Position numbers and translations under genes: made by a program
Part shown: piece after piece, positions 7,248-15,937 of the stretch
How the letters are laid out: each line of letters opens with the position of its first letter
How positions within the stretch are numbered: position 1 is the first letter of the stretch
The notes under the pieces: generated by a model
Databases searched by the model: none
What the model was told of the DNA's origin: nothing
Seen by the model: only the letters and a program-made list of their open reading frames with translations
Origin: Bacteroidales bacterium
GTDB taxonomy: Bacteria; Bacteroidota; Bacteroidia; Bacteroidales; F082
Direction: 5' to 3'
DNA: 64,000 nt
Assembly: GCA_028696715.1 (NCBI GenBank)
Contig: JAQVGO010000001.1
Coordinates: 1-64,000 of the forward strand

Positions 7248-9041
7248 TTGGAAACTAAAATCACTGAAATTAACGGGTTGCAGCTGTATCACAGCTTCAT
7301 GGCCGGTGCTCAGCGAATTTTTGAAAACCAGAAACTGCTCAACAAAATCAACGTATTTCCGGTAGCAGATGCCGATACAGGCACCAATCTGGCCTCCACC
7401 ATGAGAAGTATAGTTAATACGGCTCAACCTCACCCTAACCTCAAAACCACAGCAGTTGCGCTTGCAGATGCAGCTTTGGTGGGGGCACGGGGTAATTCAG
7501 GAATTATTTTCGCTCAGTTTCTTTATGGTTTCAGCAACGAAATCCGTGAAGAAGAAACCCTTACCGTTAGTGCATTTGCGGAGTATATGAAAAGTGCTGT
7601 TCGCTATGCCTACGAGGCTATTGCCAATCCCGTGGAAGGCACGATGATTTCTGTTATCAAGGACTGGGCAGAGTACATTTATCAGCTGAAAGACAAATTT
7701 GATGATTTCCTGAAGCTATTGCTCGACGGGCTGAAAAAAGCCATGGAATCACTCAAAATGACAACCGAAAATCTGGCCATCCTCGCCAAACGTAATGTAG
7801 TGGATGCTGGTGCCAAAGGTTTTGTCGTATTCCTGGAGGGCATGTTTGATTACTTCAAAAACGGACAGATTGCTGTTAGTTTCGAAAATCAAAAAATTGA
7901 GATAGCGGAGGCCATGGATGCGATCGACCACGAAGAGATAAACTTTCGCTATTGTACCGAAGCCATGATTACCGGAACAAACATGAAACGCAGTGATTTT
8001 AATGCAATCATGGAATCTTATGGCGACTCGATGGTTGTAGCCGGATCCGACAAAAAAATGCGCATCCATATCCATACGGACGAACCCTGGAAACTCTTTC
8101 AGGATATTGCCCCTTTGGGAACAATCACCTATAAAAAGGTGGACGATATGGTGCTTCAGAATGATCTGGCAAGCAATCGGAAATTCAACATCGGCCTGAT
8201 TACCGACTCCACCTGCGACCTGCCGATGGAGCTCATCGAAAAATACCAGATCCAGGTGATCCCTTTGACTGTACATTTTGGCCAGGATTTTTATCTGGAC
8301 AGGTTAACCATTCAGCCTCAGCAGTTTTTTGATAAACTGCAAAAATCTGATGTCTATCCTACTACAGCGCAACCTGCCATCAGCGAATTTTTGAATCGCT
8401 ACAATTATCTGGCCACGCATTATCAAAGCATCATCAGTGCCCATATCAGCTCGGGCATGAGTGGTACCTGGCAAAACAGCTATAATGCTGCCAGAAAAAT
8501 AAAGAATGAATCAGGCAAGAATATTGATGTCATCGACAGTAAAAAGCTAAGTAGTGGCCTGGGTTTGATTATATTGCGCACAGCCAAAGCCATCGAAAGC
8601 GGACTCACACATGACGAGATCGTAAAGTCAATTCCACACTGGTCCGACAACACCAGAATATTAGTTACTTCACGCACCATGAAATATATGGTTAAAAGCG
8701 GTAGGGTAAGTCATTCAAAAGGTTTACTTGGTAAACTTCTTGGCATCAAACCTATCGTGGAAGTTAAAAATCACGGTAAAACAGAAGTCTTTGGCAAGCC
8801 AATGTCGGAAAAGGCAAGCATGAAAATGGTGATGGATGAAATGAAGCGTTTTGTGGGTGATAAAAAAGTATGGGGTTATGCCATCTCACATGCCAATAAT
8901 CTGGAAACTGCCAATTGGTATGCTGACCAAATGAAAACCTTAAGTGGAGGTCAGGAAGCTGTATTTATACAGGAAGCCTCACCAGTGCTCGTTACCAACA
9001 CAGGCCCGGGTGTTGTAGCACTTTCCGTTATGCTGGAATAA
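7248..9041 (+). CDS. DAK2 (FakA-like) domain fused to DegV (FakB-like) fatty-acid-binding domain
   Basis: A 597-residue fusion. Residues 1-205 form a DhaL/DAK2 ATP-binding domain with the metal-binding Asp run FPVADADTGTNL (38-48; Asp41 and Asp43) and VGARGNSGIIFAQF (78-91). Residues 225-305 match the middle segment of FakA (RYCTEAMITG, then GDSMVVAGSDKKMRIHIHTD). Residues 312-597 form a DegV domain with ITDSTCDLP (318-326; Ser321), TTAQPAISEF and SAHISSGMSGTWQNSYNAA, which in FakB hold the fatty-acid carboxylate. In Firmicutes FakA and FakB are separate and phosphorylate exogenous fatty acids to acyl-phosphate. Here substrate binding and kinase parts are on one chain, with the rest of the FakA C-terminal domain missing. 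Start is a TTG at 7248. A strong terminator follows. Confidence 0.85.
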   Translation: METKITEINGLQLYHSFMAGAQRIFENQKLLNKINVFPVADADTGTNLASTMRSIVNTAQPHPNLKTTAVALADAALVGARGNSGIIFAQFLYGFSNEIREEETLTVSAFAEYMKSAVRYAYEAIANPVEGTMISVIKDWAEYIYQLKDKFDDFLKLLLDGLKKAMESLKMTTENLAILAKRNVVDAGAKGFVVFLEGMFDYFKNGQIAVSFENQKIEIAEAMDAIDHEEINFRYCTEAMITGTNMKRSDFNAIMESYGDSMVVAGSDKKMRIHIHTDEPWKLFQDIAPLGTITYKKVDDMVLQNDLASNRKFNIGLITDSTCDLPMELIEKYQIQVIPLTVHFGQDFYLDRLTIQPQQFFDKLQKSDVYPTTAQPAISEFLNRYNYLATHYQSIISAHISSGMSGTWQNSYNAARKIKNESGKNIDVIDSKKLSSGLGLIILRTAKAIESGLTHDEIVKSIPHWSDNTRILVTSRTMKYMVKSGRVSHSKGLLGKLLGIKPIVEVKNHGKTEVFGKPMSEKASMKMVMDEMKRFVGDKKVWGYAISHANNLETANWYADQMKTLSGGQEAVFIQEASPVLVTNTGPGVVALSVMLE

Positions 9042-9063
9042 AATTTAGATAAAGATTTATCAT

Positions 9064-9095
9064 AAAGGCAGGTTGATTATTCAGCCTGCCTTTTT
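9064..9095 (+). terminator. rho-independent terminator after the DAK2-DegV gene
   Basis: Thirteen-base stem (AAAGGCAGGTTGA pairing with TCAGCCTGCCTTT, one G-T pair), TTAT loop at 9077-9080, then a T run. It isolates the gene from the synthetase that follows. Confidence 0.9.
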
Positions 9096-9145
9096 GTATT
9101 CATTCTAAATACCGCAGACAACAATAGAATTCAGGTTCAATTTGC

Positions 9146-9153
9146 TACTTTTG
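9146..9153 (+). promoter_or_regulatory. -7 element TACTTTTG for the acyl-CoA synthetase gene
   Basis: TACTTTTG fits TAnnTTTG and lies 37 bases before the ATG at 9191. A second near-match (TACTTTG) follows at once. No clear -33 TTG is seen. Confidence 0.5.
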
Positions 9154-9190
9154 TACTTTGACTTGTTAATTAATAAACAGTATTTTTTCT

Positions 9191-11248
9191 ATGATCAATA
9201 AAGCTCTGACACATCCTGAAAGCATCGTGGTTGTAGGCGCATCCAACGACATAACCAAACCAGGCGGCAAGGTTTTAAAAAATATCATCGATGGGGGTTT
9301 CTCGGGAGATCTCTTTGTAATGAATCCAAAAGAAAAAACAATACAAGGCATCACCTGTTATGCAGATAACAAGACAATGCCACAGGCAGACCTGGCAATC
9401 ATTGCGATCGCTGCACGTTTTGTGCCGGATCTGGTTGATTCGCTGATCGCCGAAAACAACACCAGAGCTTTCATCATCCTCTCGGCAGGATTTAGCGAAG
9501 AAAGTGCTGAAGGAAAATTACTGGAAGACCGCATAGTGAAAAGCATCAATGCTGTGGATGGCGCCTTGATTGGTCCAAATTGCGTTGGGATTTTAACCCC
9601 GCAGCATCACAGTATTTTCACTTATCCAATTCCAAAACTCGACCCAAAAGGATGCGATTTTATTTCCGGTTCTGGTGCCACAGCCTGCTTCATTATGGAA
9701 GCTGGAATCCCAAACGGATTGCGCTTTGCCAATGTTTACAGCCTTGGCAACTCTGCTCAGATGGGTGTTGAGGAAATCCTGCAACACATGGACGAAAGCT
9801 TTGACGCAGAGAAAGATAGCAATATAAAATTACTTTATATTGAAAATATTGACAAACCGGACAAATTATTAAAACATGCCCGCTCGCTTATTAGGAAAGG
9901 TTGCAGGATAGCGGCCATAAAGGCTGGCGGAAGCGAAGCCGGAAGCCGGGCAGCATCATCACACACCGGTGCTTTGGCCAGCTCAGATACTGCCGTTGAA
10001 GCACTATTTCGTAAAGCCGGAATAGTTCGTTGCAACAGTCGCGAGGAATTGATCACCGTTGCCAGTGTTTTTGTACATCCTGAGCTAAACGGGAAACGTA
10101 TCGCCATTATCACCCATGCCGGAGGTCCGGCTGTAATGCTTACCGATGCGCTGTCGAACAACGGATTGGAGGTGCCTGCCATCAGTGGTGAAGCTGCTGA
10201 AAACCTGAAAGAACAGTTATTTCCGGGTTCTTCAGTAGGCAATCCTATCGATTTTTTGGCTACCGGAACAGCTGAACAACTGGGCAAGATTATCACTGCC
10301 TGTGATAAAGATTTTGATCAGATTGATGCCATGATTGTTATCTTTGGAACACCTGGCTTATTTGAGATTTTCGATGTGTATGAGGTTTTGAACCAAAAAA
10401 TGATTGAAATCACAAAACCACTCTTCCCTGTTTTGCCTTCTACCCTCACAGCTGCCAAAGAAGTTGAATTCTTCCTCAACAAAGGTCGTGTCAACTTTCC
10501 CGATGAGGTGGGTCTTGGACGTGCATTGGCTAAGATTTACCACACTCCCAAACCTGCTGGTGAACCAACTGATTTTAATGATATCGACATCCCTGCAATA
10601 CGAAAAATCATCGACACTGTACAGGATGGCTACCTCGATCCAAAGTATGTTAGTCTTTTGCTGGATGCAGCAAAAATTAACCGTGCCGGCGAGGTTGTTA
10701 CAGATCAGATCAGCAAAGCCCTAAAAGCAACTGAAGAACTTGGATATCCGCTGGTAATGAAAGTTGTAGGCCCTGTACACAAATCAGATGTAGGGGGCGT
10801 GGTGCTTAATGTTGACAGTCCTGAAAAAGTTGCCATAGAGTTTGAACGAATGATGCAAATTCCCGGAACTAAAGCAATTCTGATGCAGCCTATGCTTAAG
10901 GGAACCGAGCTTTTTGCCGGTGCCACCCGTGAAGATAAATTTGGTCATCTGGTGTTTTTTGGGCTTGGAGGTATCTTTATTGAGGTTCTCAAAGATGTGG
11001 CTTCAGCACTTGTGCCAGTGAATAAGGACGAGGCAACCCAAATGATTCAATCCATCAAAAGTTATCCCATAATCAAAGGTGTTAGAGGCAGCGAAGGCAT
11101 CAACGAAAAGGCACTTCAGGAGATTATCATTCGTTTGTCGGCTCTTCTGCAGGCAGCACCCGAGATTGCCGAGATGGACCTCAATCCGCTACTGGGCAAT
11201 GCAAAACAGGTGGTTGCTGTTGATGCCAGAATCAGGATTCAAAAATAA
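9191..11248 (+). CDS. acetate/acyl-CoA ligase (ADP-forming), fused alpha-beta
   Basis: A 685-residue cytosolic enzyme of the NDP-forming acyl-CoA synthetase superfamily: acyl-CoA + ADP + Pi to acid + CoA + ATP, giving substrate-level phosphorylation. Order of domains: CoA-binding Rossmann domain (residues 1-130; IVVVGASNDITKPGGKVLKN), succinyl-CoA-ligase-like CoA domain with the phosphorylated His258 in AASSHTGALASSDTA, a second ligase-like domain (about 290-450), and an ATP-grasp domain (about 470-685; PLVMKVVGPVHKSDVGGVVL and MDLNPLL near the end). All parts are on one chain, as in many bacterial and some archaeal versions. KorDABC a few genes on would supply its acyl-CoA. Acetyl versus branched-chain acyl preference cannot be told. 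The Mpv17-like gene follows after five bases. Confidence 0.9.
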   Translation: MINKALTHPESIVVVGASNDITKPGGKVLKNIIDGGFSGDLFVMNPKEKTIQGITCYADNKTMPQADLAIIAIAARFVPDLVDSLIAENNTRAFIILSAGFSEESAEGKLLEDRIVKSINAVDGALIGPNCVGILTPQHHSIFTYPIPKLDPKGCDFISGSGATACFIMEAGIPNGLRFANVYSLGNSAQMGVEEILQHMDESFDAEKDSNIKLLYIENIDKPDKLLKHARSLIRKGCRIAAIKAGGSEAGSRAASSHTGALASSDTAVEALFRKAGIVRCNSREELITVASVFVHPELNGKRIAIITHAGGPAVMLTDALSNNGLEVPAISGEAAENLKEQLFPGSSVGNPIDFLATGTAEQLGKIITACDKDFDQIDAMIVIFGTPGLFEIFDVYEVLNQKMIEITKPLFPVLPSTLTAAKEVEFFLNKGRVNFPDEVGLGRALAKIYHTPKPAGEPTDFNDIDIPAIRKIIDTVQDGYLDPKYVSLLLDAAKINRAGEVVTDQISKALKATEELGYPLVMKVVGPVHKSDVGGVVLNVDSPEKVAIEFERMMQIPGTKAILMQPMLKGTELFAGATREDKFGHLVFFGLGGIFIEVLKDVASALVPVNKDEATQMIQSIKSYPIIKGVRGSEGINEKALQEIIIRLSALLQAAPEIAEMDLNPLLGNAKQVVAVDARIRIQK

Positions 11249-11253
11249 CCGGC

Positions 11254-11937
11254 ATGAAAAGAAGCGACTGGATTGTCATTTTTGTTTTTTTGTTAATTCT
11301 TGCTGCTTTTTTGTGGATTTCGGGATTGGCTTCGGCATATGAAAACCTCAATCAGAAACATGGATTGTGGATGAGTTTTGCCAAATTTGCCTTGCTCTCC
11401 ACCTTTGGCGAATGTCTGGCATTGCGGATCAAAACAGGCAACTATAACCGCAAAGGTTTTGGAATTCTTCCAAGAGCCATCGTCTGGGGTTTCTTAGGGA
11501 TTACGATCAAAATGGCTTTTGTGATTTATACGGCCGGAACACCCCAATTGCTAATGTACCTGGGCTGGCCCGAAGCAGTATCAGCACTCACCGGACCATT
11601 CAGCATCACTGCTTTGCTCACTGCCTTCAGCATCAGCGTGGCAATGAATCTGACCTATGCTCCGGTGATGATGACGATACACAAAATCACAGATACTCAT
11701 ATACTCGAAAACGGAGGAACGATACGCGGGTTTTTTAAACCAATTGCCCTGCAACGAATTTTTGCAAACCTTGATTGGAAAACGCAATGGAATTTTGTTT
11801 TCAAGAAAACAATCCCTTTCTTCTGGATTCCTGCCCATACAATAACTTTCTTACTACCAGTTGATTATCAAGTATTGTTTGCTGCCAGCCTGGGTATTGC
11901 TCTCGGCCTCATTCTGAGTTTGGCAGCCCAGCACTAA
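11254..11937 (+). CDS. Mpv17/PMP22-like integral membrane protein
   Basis: A 227-residue membrane protein with about five hydrophobic segments. The C-terminal third (WNFVFKKTIPFFWIPAHTIT then FLLPVDYQVLFAASLGIALG and LILSL) follows the Mpv17/PMP22 signature, in which a Trp/Phe-Pro pair precedes a helix with an invariant LLP-like turn. Eukaryotic members form small membrane pores; bacterial members have no settled role. It starts five bases after the acyl-CoA ligase stop and is surely on the same transcript, so a role in movement of a fermentation acid is a guess worth noting. Family call moderate. Confidence 0.62.
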   Translation: MKRSDWIVIFVFLLILAAFLWISGLASAYENLNQKHGLWMSFAKFALLSTFGECLALRIKTGNYNRKGFGILPRAIVWGFLGITIKMAFVIYTAGTPQLLMYLGWPEAVSALTGPFSITALLTAFSISVAMNLTYAPVMMTIHKITDTHILENGGTIRGFFKPIALQRIFANLDWKTQWNFVFKKTIPFFWIPAHTITFLLPVDYQVLFAASLGIALGLILSLAAQH

Positions 11938-12261
11938 GCCATTAGCTGATTGCGTTTTGATTCAATAATTGGCCATCACTTTCTACTTTTTTCTAATAGC
12001 TAAATAAACTGTTCATTTTCAATAGAATTACTTCAAATTCCTATACAAAAATCAACAAGTTACTTAATTCTAAATTCATTATAAATAACACCAAAAACAC
12101 AAACGTTTGCGGTAAGAATCGGTAAAAACCTTACCTTTGACAAGGTCATATAAAGCAAGCTGCGGAGCACTCATACGCGCTTTCTGCTTACCGGATTTTC
12201 ATTGCATGAGCCTGGTAGTGCTTCAATATTTTTTTTGATTCACTTTTTTAAAACAAACGAT
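11938..12261. other. intergenic region with promoter and structured leader
   Basis: About 320 bases with no gene. It holds a -7 element at 12132-12139 and a leader of roughly 115-120 bases in which AGCA/CTCAT at 12166-12174 can pair with ATGAG (12206-12210) and TGCT (12219-12222). No known riboswitch consensus was recognised. Confidence 0.5.
12132..12139 (+). promoter_or_regulatory. -7 element TACCTTTG for the aminotransferase gene
   Basis: TACCTTTG fits TAnnTTTG. A TTTG at 12106-12109 lies 22 bases upstream, slightly too far for an ideal -33 element. The leader to the ATG at 12262 would be about 115-120 bases. Confidence 0.5.
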
Positions 12262-13584
12262 ATGCATCAAACACCTGTTCCGTCAGAAATAGTAAAAGCA
12301 AAAATTAAAGAAAACGGGCTGCAAAAAGTTGGCACAGCCTCCATTCGTGAAATCAAAAAACTGGTCGATACCATTGAAAATGCCAGTGGAGTGAAGTTTG
12401 TCCGCATGGAGATGGGTATCCCGGGTTTGCCCCCCTCAAAAATTGGTGTTGAGGCCCAGGTTGAAGCACTACGCAAGGGTGTGGCTGCCAAGTACCCCGA
12501 TATTCAAGGCATTCCTGAATTGAAAGAACAAATTTCAAGTTTTGTCAAAAACTTTATGAACATCCAGGTAAGCCCCAATAGCTGTTTGCCTACGGTCGGG
12601 TCGATGCAGGGCGGCTTTGCCTCATTTTTAACCTTGAGTCGCATCCATAAAGAAAGAGACACTACACTTTTTATCGATCCTGGTTTTCCGGTTCACAAAC
12701 AGCAACACAAAGTCCTGAACCTGAAAATGGAAACCTTCGATGTTTATGACTTCAGAGGCGAAAAGCTACGCGAAAAACTGGAAAGTTATTTTAGCAAAGG
12801 ACATATTCATTCGGTGCTTTATTCTAATCCAAATAATCCCAGCTGGATTTGTTTTACTGAAAAAGAGCTTCAAATTATTGGAGAGCTGGCCAACAAATAC
12901 AATGTGATCATCATGGAAGACCTGGCCTATTTTGGCATGGACTTCCGAAAAGATTTCAGTAAACCCGGCCAGCCACCCTATCAGCCCTCTGTGGCAAACT
13001 ATACGGATAATTTCATCTTGTTTATTTCCAGTTCAAAAGCCTTTAGCTATGCTGGCGAACGGATTGGAATGATGGTAATCTCTGACAAACTCTTCAATCA
13101 TCGTTTTCCGGATTTGAAACGCTATTATGCAAACGATCTTTTTGGCCACACCATGGTTTTCGGCACCTTGTATCCATTGAGTTCCGGAACTTCTCATTCG
13201 GCACAATATGCACTGGCTGCCATATTGAAGGCTGCCAATGAAGGGAAATTTAACTTTTTGGATGAGGTTAAGGTTTATGGCGAAAAAGCAGCCATTATGA
13301 AGCGTATTTTCACCGACAACGGTTTTAGGATTGTTTACGACAAGGATGAAGACAAACCAATTGCGGATGGTTTTTATTTCACCTATGCATATCCGGGATT
13401 TGGTGGTGTCGATTTGCTCGAAGAGATGATTTACTATGGCATTTCTGCAATTTCGCTTGACATTACAGGCAGCGAAAGGCACGAAGGCATCCGGGCATGT
13501 ACCTCCTTAATCAGCATGGAACAAATGCCAGATTTGGAAACAAGGCTCATTCAATTTCATAAGGACCATCCTGTTTCGGTATAG
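12262..13584 (+). CDS. class I/II pyridoxal-phosphate aminotransferase
   Basis: A 440-residue fold-type I PLP enzyme that would transfer an amino group between an amino acid and a 2-oxoacid. The key positions are present: YSNPNNPSW (187-195; Asn binding the cofactor), MEDLAYFGMD (218-227; Asp220 and Tyr223), the PLP lysine in SSSKAFSYAGERIG (Lys259) and Arg267. The C-terminal carboxylate arginine is in the GIRACTSL region. I use the ATG at 12262; the frame is open back to 12202 but the added residues are not family-like. It stands directly before korDABC on the same strand, so it may feed it 2-oxoacids, though a separate promoter lies between them. The amino-acid preference is unknown. Confidence 0.9.
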   Translation: MHQTPVPSEIVKAKIKENGLQKVGTASIREIKKLVDTIENASGVKFVRMEMGIPGLPPSKIGVEAQVEALRKGVAAKYPDIQGIPELKEQISSFVKNFMNIQVSPNSCLPTVGSMQGGFASFLTLSRIHKERDTTLFIDPGFPVHKQQHKVLNLKMETFDVYDFRGEKLREKLESYFSKGHIHSVLYSNPNNPSWICFTEKELQIIGELANKYNVIIMEDLAYFGMDFRKDFSKPGQPPYQPSVANYTDNFILFISSSKAFSYAGERIGMMVISDKLFNHRFPDLKRYYANDLFGHTMVFGTLYPLSSGTSHSAQYALAAILKAANEGKFNFLDEVKVYGEKAAIMKRIFTDNGFRIVYDKDEDKPIADGFYFTYAYPGFGGVDLLEEMIYYGISAISLDITGSERHEGIRACTSLISMEQMPDLETRLIQFHKDHPVSV

Positions 13585-13735
13585 TTGGCCATAAAGTATT
13601 GGGTATAGGGCAACTCCCCAACAGCCGCACTGCATTTATTCAGATGCATTTTAAATACTATTTAAACTCGTTATAAATTAGGCGTAATGAGGCATTTAGC
13701 CTGCAATAATAAGCCCTGAATCGCATAAAAAACCT

Positions 13736-13743
13736 TAATTTCG
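13736..13743 (+). promoter_or_regulatory. candidate -7 element (TAATTTCG variant) for korDABC
   Basis: TAATTTCG differs from TAnnTTTG by one base (C for T). It lies 36 bases before the korD start. The same TAnnTTCG form sits before four other genes in this window, which is why it is listed. Confidence 0.4.
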
Positions 13744-13779
13744 TGCTGTAGAATGCACAAACATTTAAATTAAATCAAT

Positions 13780-14004
13780 ATGGCAAAAATCAGAGGAGCT
13801 ATTGTGGTTGACATCGAAAAGTGCAAAGGCTGTGAGGTGTGTATTCCGGCCTGCCCTACCGATGTTATCGCACTGGCCAAAGAAGTGAACAGCAAAGGAT
13901 ATCACTATGCTTATATGGAAAATCCAGAAGCATGTATTGGCTGTTCAAACTGTGGCATCGTCTGTCCCGACGGTGTAATTACGGTCTATAAAGTTAAACT
14001 TTAA
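13780..14004 (+). CDS. korD: 2-oxoacid:ferredoxin oxidoreductase, ferredoxin (delta) subunit
   Basis: A 74-residue ferredoxin-like subunit that carries two [4Fe-4S] clusters and passes electrons from the TPP site to free ferredoxin. The two motifs are CKGCEVCIPACPTDVIAL (residues about 13-30) and CIGCSNCGIVCPDGVITVY (about 50-68), each C-x2-C-x2-C-x3-C-P. It is the first gene of a four-gene unit with the order delta-alpha-beta-gamma typical of 2-oxoglutarate or branched-chain 2-oxoacid oxidoreductases of Bacteroidota. The symbol follows the kor naming; the annotation as vor (branched-chain) is equally common. Confidence 0.9.
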   Translation: MAKIRGAIVVDIEKCKGCEVCIPACPTDVIALAKEVNSKGYHYAYMENPEACIGCSNCGIVCPDGVITVYKVKL

Positions 14005-14037
14005 CCGTTCATTGTCAAACAATTAAAAAATATTATA

Positions 14038-15123
14038 ATGAGCGAATTAAAACTCATGAAAGGTAACGAAGCACTTGCAGAAGCAGCTATCAGAGCTGGT
14101 GCAGATGCCTATTTCGGATACCCCATTACGCCTCAATCAGAGGTTATTGAATACCTTATGGCAGAAAAACCACACGAAAGAACTGGTATGGTGGTTTTGC
14201 AGGCCGAAAGCGAGATTGCTGCAATAAATATGGTATATGGTGCAGCAGGTGCCGGAAAAAAAGTGATGACCTCATCCTCTAGTCCTGGCATCAGCTTAAA
14301 ACAGGAAGGAATTTCTTATATTGCCGGTGCTGAACTGCCTTGTTTGTATGCCAATGTGGTACGTGGCGGCCCGGGTTTGGGTACAATTCAACCTTCGCAG
14401 GCCGATTATTTTCAGAGCACCAAAGGTGGCGGGCATGGCGATTATCGCCAGATTGTGCTGGCTCCTGCTTCAGTTCAGGAAATGGCAGATTTTGTAAAAG
14501 ACGGTTTTGAGCTGGCTTTCAAATATCGAATTCCGGTGCTTATTTTGAGTGATGGCGTGATTGGCCAGATGATGGAAAAGGTCGAACTCTTTGATCCCAT
14601 CCCCAGGTTAACTGATGCTGAGATATATGAAAAATATCCCTGGGCAACCACCGGAAAAAAATCAGGAACAGAGCGCAGAATCATCACTTCATTGGATCTT
14701 GACAGCCATAAAATGGAGGAGCATAACCATAAACTGCAGGCAAAGTATAAAGAGATCACTGAAAAAGAAGTACGCTACGAACTGATAGATTGCGATGACG
14801 CAGAATACATTATCGTTGCCTATGGATCGAGTGCGCGTATTGCACAAAAAGCAGTGAGACTTGCCAGGGCAAAAGGAATAAAAGTAGGGCTTTTCAGGCT
14901 GATCACACTTTTCCCTTTCCCTTCTGTTAAGATGCACGAAATGTGTGGCAAGGGTATTAAAGGCTTTTTAGCTGTTGAAATGAGTTCAGGTCAGATGGTA
15001 GAAGATGTGCGACTGGCTGTGAATGGCTGCTCCAAAGTAGCTCATTTTGGACGTTATGGCGGCATTGTTCATACACCCGAAGAGGTACTTGAAGCACTCG
15101 AACAAAAAATTATAGGAGGTTAA
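14038..15123 (+). CDS. korA: 2-oxoacid:ferredoxin oxidoreductase, alpha subunit (KorA/VorB type)
   Basis: A 361-residue subunit of the enzyme that oxidises a 2-oxoacid with CoA to acyl-CoA, CO2 and reduced ferredoxin. The N-terminal pyrimidine-binding domain shows MKGNEALAEAAIRAGADAYF then GYPITPQSEVIEYLM. The conserved GAAGAGKKVMTSSSSPGISL stretch (around residues 71-90) contacts the thiamine cofactor, and VVRGGPGLGTIQPSQADYF follows. The C-terminal transketolase-like domain has IIVAYGSSARIAQKAVRLAR. Members with this layout act on 2-oxoglutarate or branched-chain 2-oxoacids; sequence alone does not decide. The gap to korD is 33 bases and to korB four. Confidence 0.92.
   Translation: MSELKLMKGNEALAEAAIRAGADAYFGYPITPQSEVIEYLMAEKPHERTGMVVLQAESEIAAINMVYGAAGAGKKVMTSSSSPGISLKQEGISYIAGAELPCLYANVVRGGPGLGTIQPSQADYFQSTKGGGHGDYRQIVLAPASVQEMADFVKDGFELAFKYRIPVLILSDGVIGQMMEKVELFDPIPRLTDAEIYEKYPWATTGKKSGTERRIITSLDLDSHKMEEHNHKLQAKYKEITEKEVRYELIDCDDAEYIIVAYGSSARIAQKAVRLARAKGIKVGLFRLITLFPFPSVKMHEMCGKGIKGFLAVEMSSGQMVEDVRLAVNGCSKVAHFGRYGGIVHTPEEVLEALEQKIIGG
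15114..15120 (+). promoter_or_regulatory. strong Shine-Dalgarno sequence before korB
   Basis: AGGAGGT lies seven bases before the ATG at 15128, inside the last codons of korA. Strong Shine-Dalgarno matches are uncommon before genes of Bacteroidota, so this one may set a high level of the TPP subunit. Confidence 0.6.
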
Positions 15124-15127
15124 CATC

Positions 15128-15913
15128 ATGGCTGATATAACATTGGATCAAATCATTAAACCGGAGAATCTGGTTTATACCAAAACAAAACTCATGACAG
15201 ACAAGGTGCTGAGTTATTGTCCCGGTTGCGGACATGGCACAGCACACCGTATCACTATGGAGGTGATTGAAGAGTTAGGCCTCGAAGAGCAAACCATTGG
15301 TATTGCTCCTGTGGGTTGTTCGGTGCTTGCCTATGAGTTTATGAATATCGATATGCAGCAGGCCGCTCACGGCAGGGCACCAGCAGTTGCTACAGGCATT
15401 AAAAGAGTGTGGCCTGATAAAATTGTTTTCTCTTATCAGGGCGATGGCGACCTTGCAGCTATTGGAACTAACGAAACCATTCATGCCTGCAACCGGGGAG
15501 AAAATATTGTGATAATTTTTATCAACAATGGGATTTATGGGATGACTGGTGGCCAGATGGCGCCTACTACACTTATCGGAATGAAATCATCTACCTCGCC
15601 TTTTGGCAGAGATGCACAGAGGATGGGTAATCCTTTGAAAATAACAGAGCTTGTCGCGCAATTGCCTGGAACTTATTTTGTTACACGACAGGCAGTTCAC
15701 ACACCAGCAAACGTTAGAAAGACAAAAAGAGCCATAAAAAAGGCCTTTGAAAACCAACGCGATGGTAAACCCGGGGTTTCCTTTGTTGAGATCGTTTCAA
15801 ACTGCAACTCAGGCTGGAAGATGACCCCTCGTGATGCCAACACCTGGATGGAAGAAAATATGTTTCCGTTCTACCCACTCGGCGATATTAAAGTTGATGG
15901 CAAGCTCGTTTAA
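15128..15913 (+). CDS. korB: 2-oxoacid:ferredoxin oxidoreductase, beta (TPP-binding) subunit
   Basis: A 261-residue subunit that binds thiamine diphosphate and one [4Fe-4S] cluster. CPGCGHGTAHRITMEVIEEL near residues 28-47 provides cluster cysteines, with PVGCSVLAYEFMN adding another. The TPP/magnesium motif is GDGDLAAIGTNETIHACNRG followed by ENIVIIFINNGIYGMTGGQM (about residues 105-144), with the GDGD and the NN spaced as expected. The segment APTTLIGMKSSTSPFGR closes the site and is typical for the KGOR/VOR group. It lacks a fused ferredoxin domain, in keeping with the separate korD gene. Confidence 0.92.
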   Translation: MADITLDQIIKPENLVYTKTKLMTDKVLSYCPGCGHGTAHRITMEVIEELGLEEQTIGIAPVGCSVLAYEFMNIDMQQAAHGRAPAVATGIKRVWPDKIVFSYQGDGDLAAIGTNETIHACNRGENIVIIFINNGIYGMTGGQMAPTTLIGMKSSTSPFGRDAQRMGNPLKITELVAQLPGTYFVTRQAVHTPANVRKTKRAIKKAFENQRDGKPGVSFVEIVSNCNSGWKMTPRDANTWMEENMFPFYPLGDIKVDGKLV

Positions 15914-15937
15914 AAGTAGAATTAAAAAATCAGAACA

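Noticed and set aside
7749..8276. 175-residue minus-strand frame
   Set aside because: Lies wholly inside the DAK2-DegV gene in the opposite direction; that gene has clear domains throughout.
13585..13779. Terminator after the aminotransferase gene
   Set aside because: Only weak TTGGG/CCCAA and TGCAT/ATGCA pairings without a T run.
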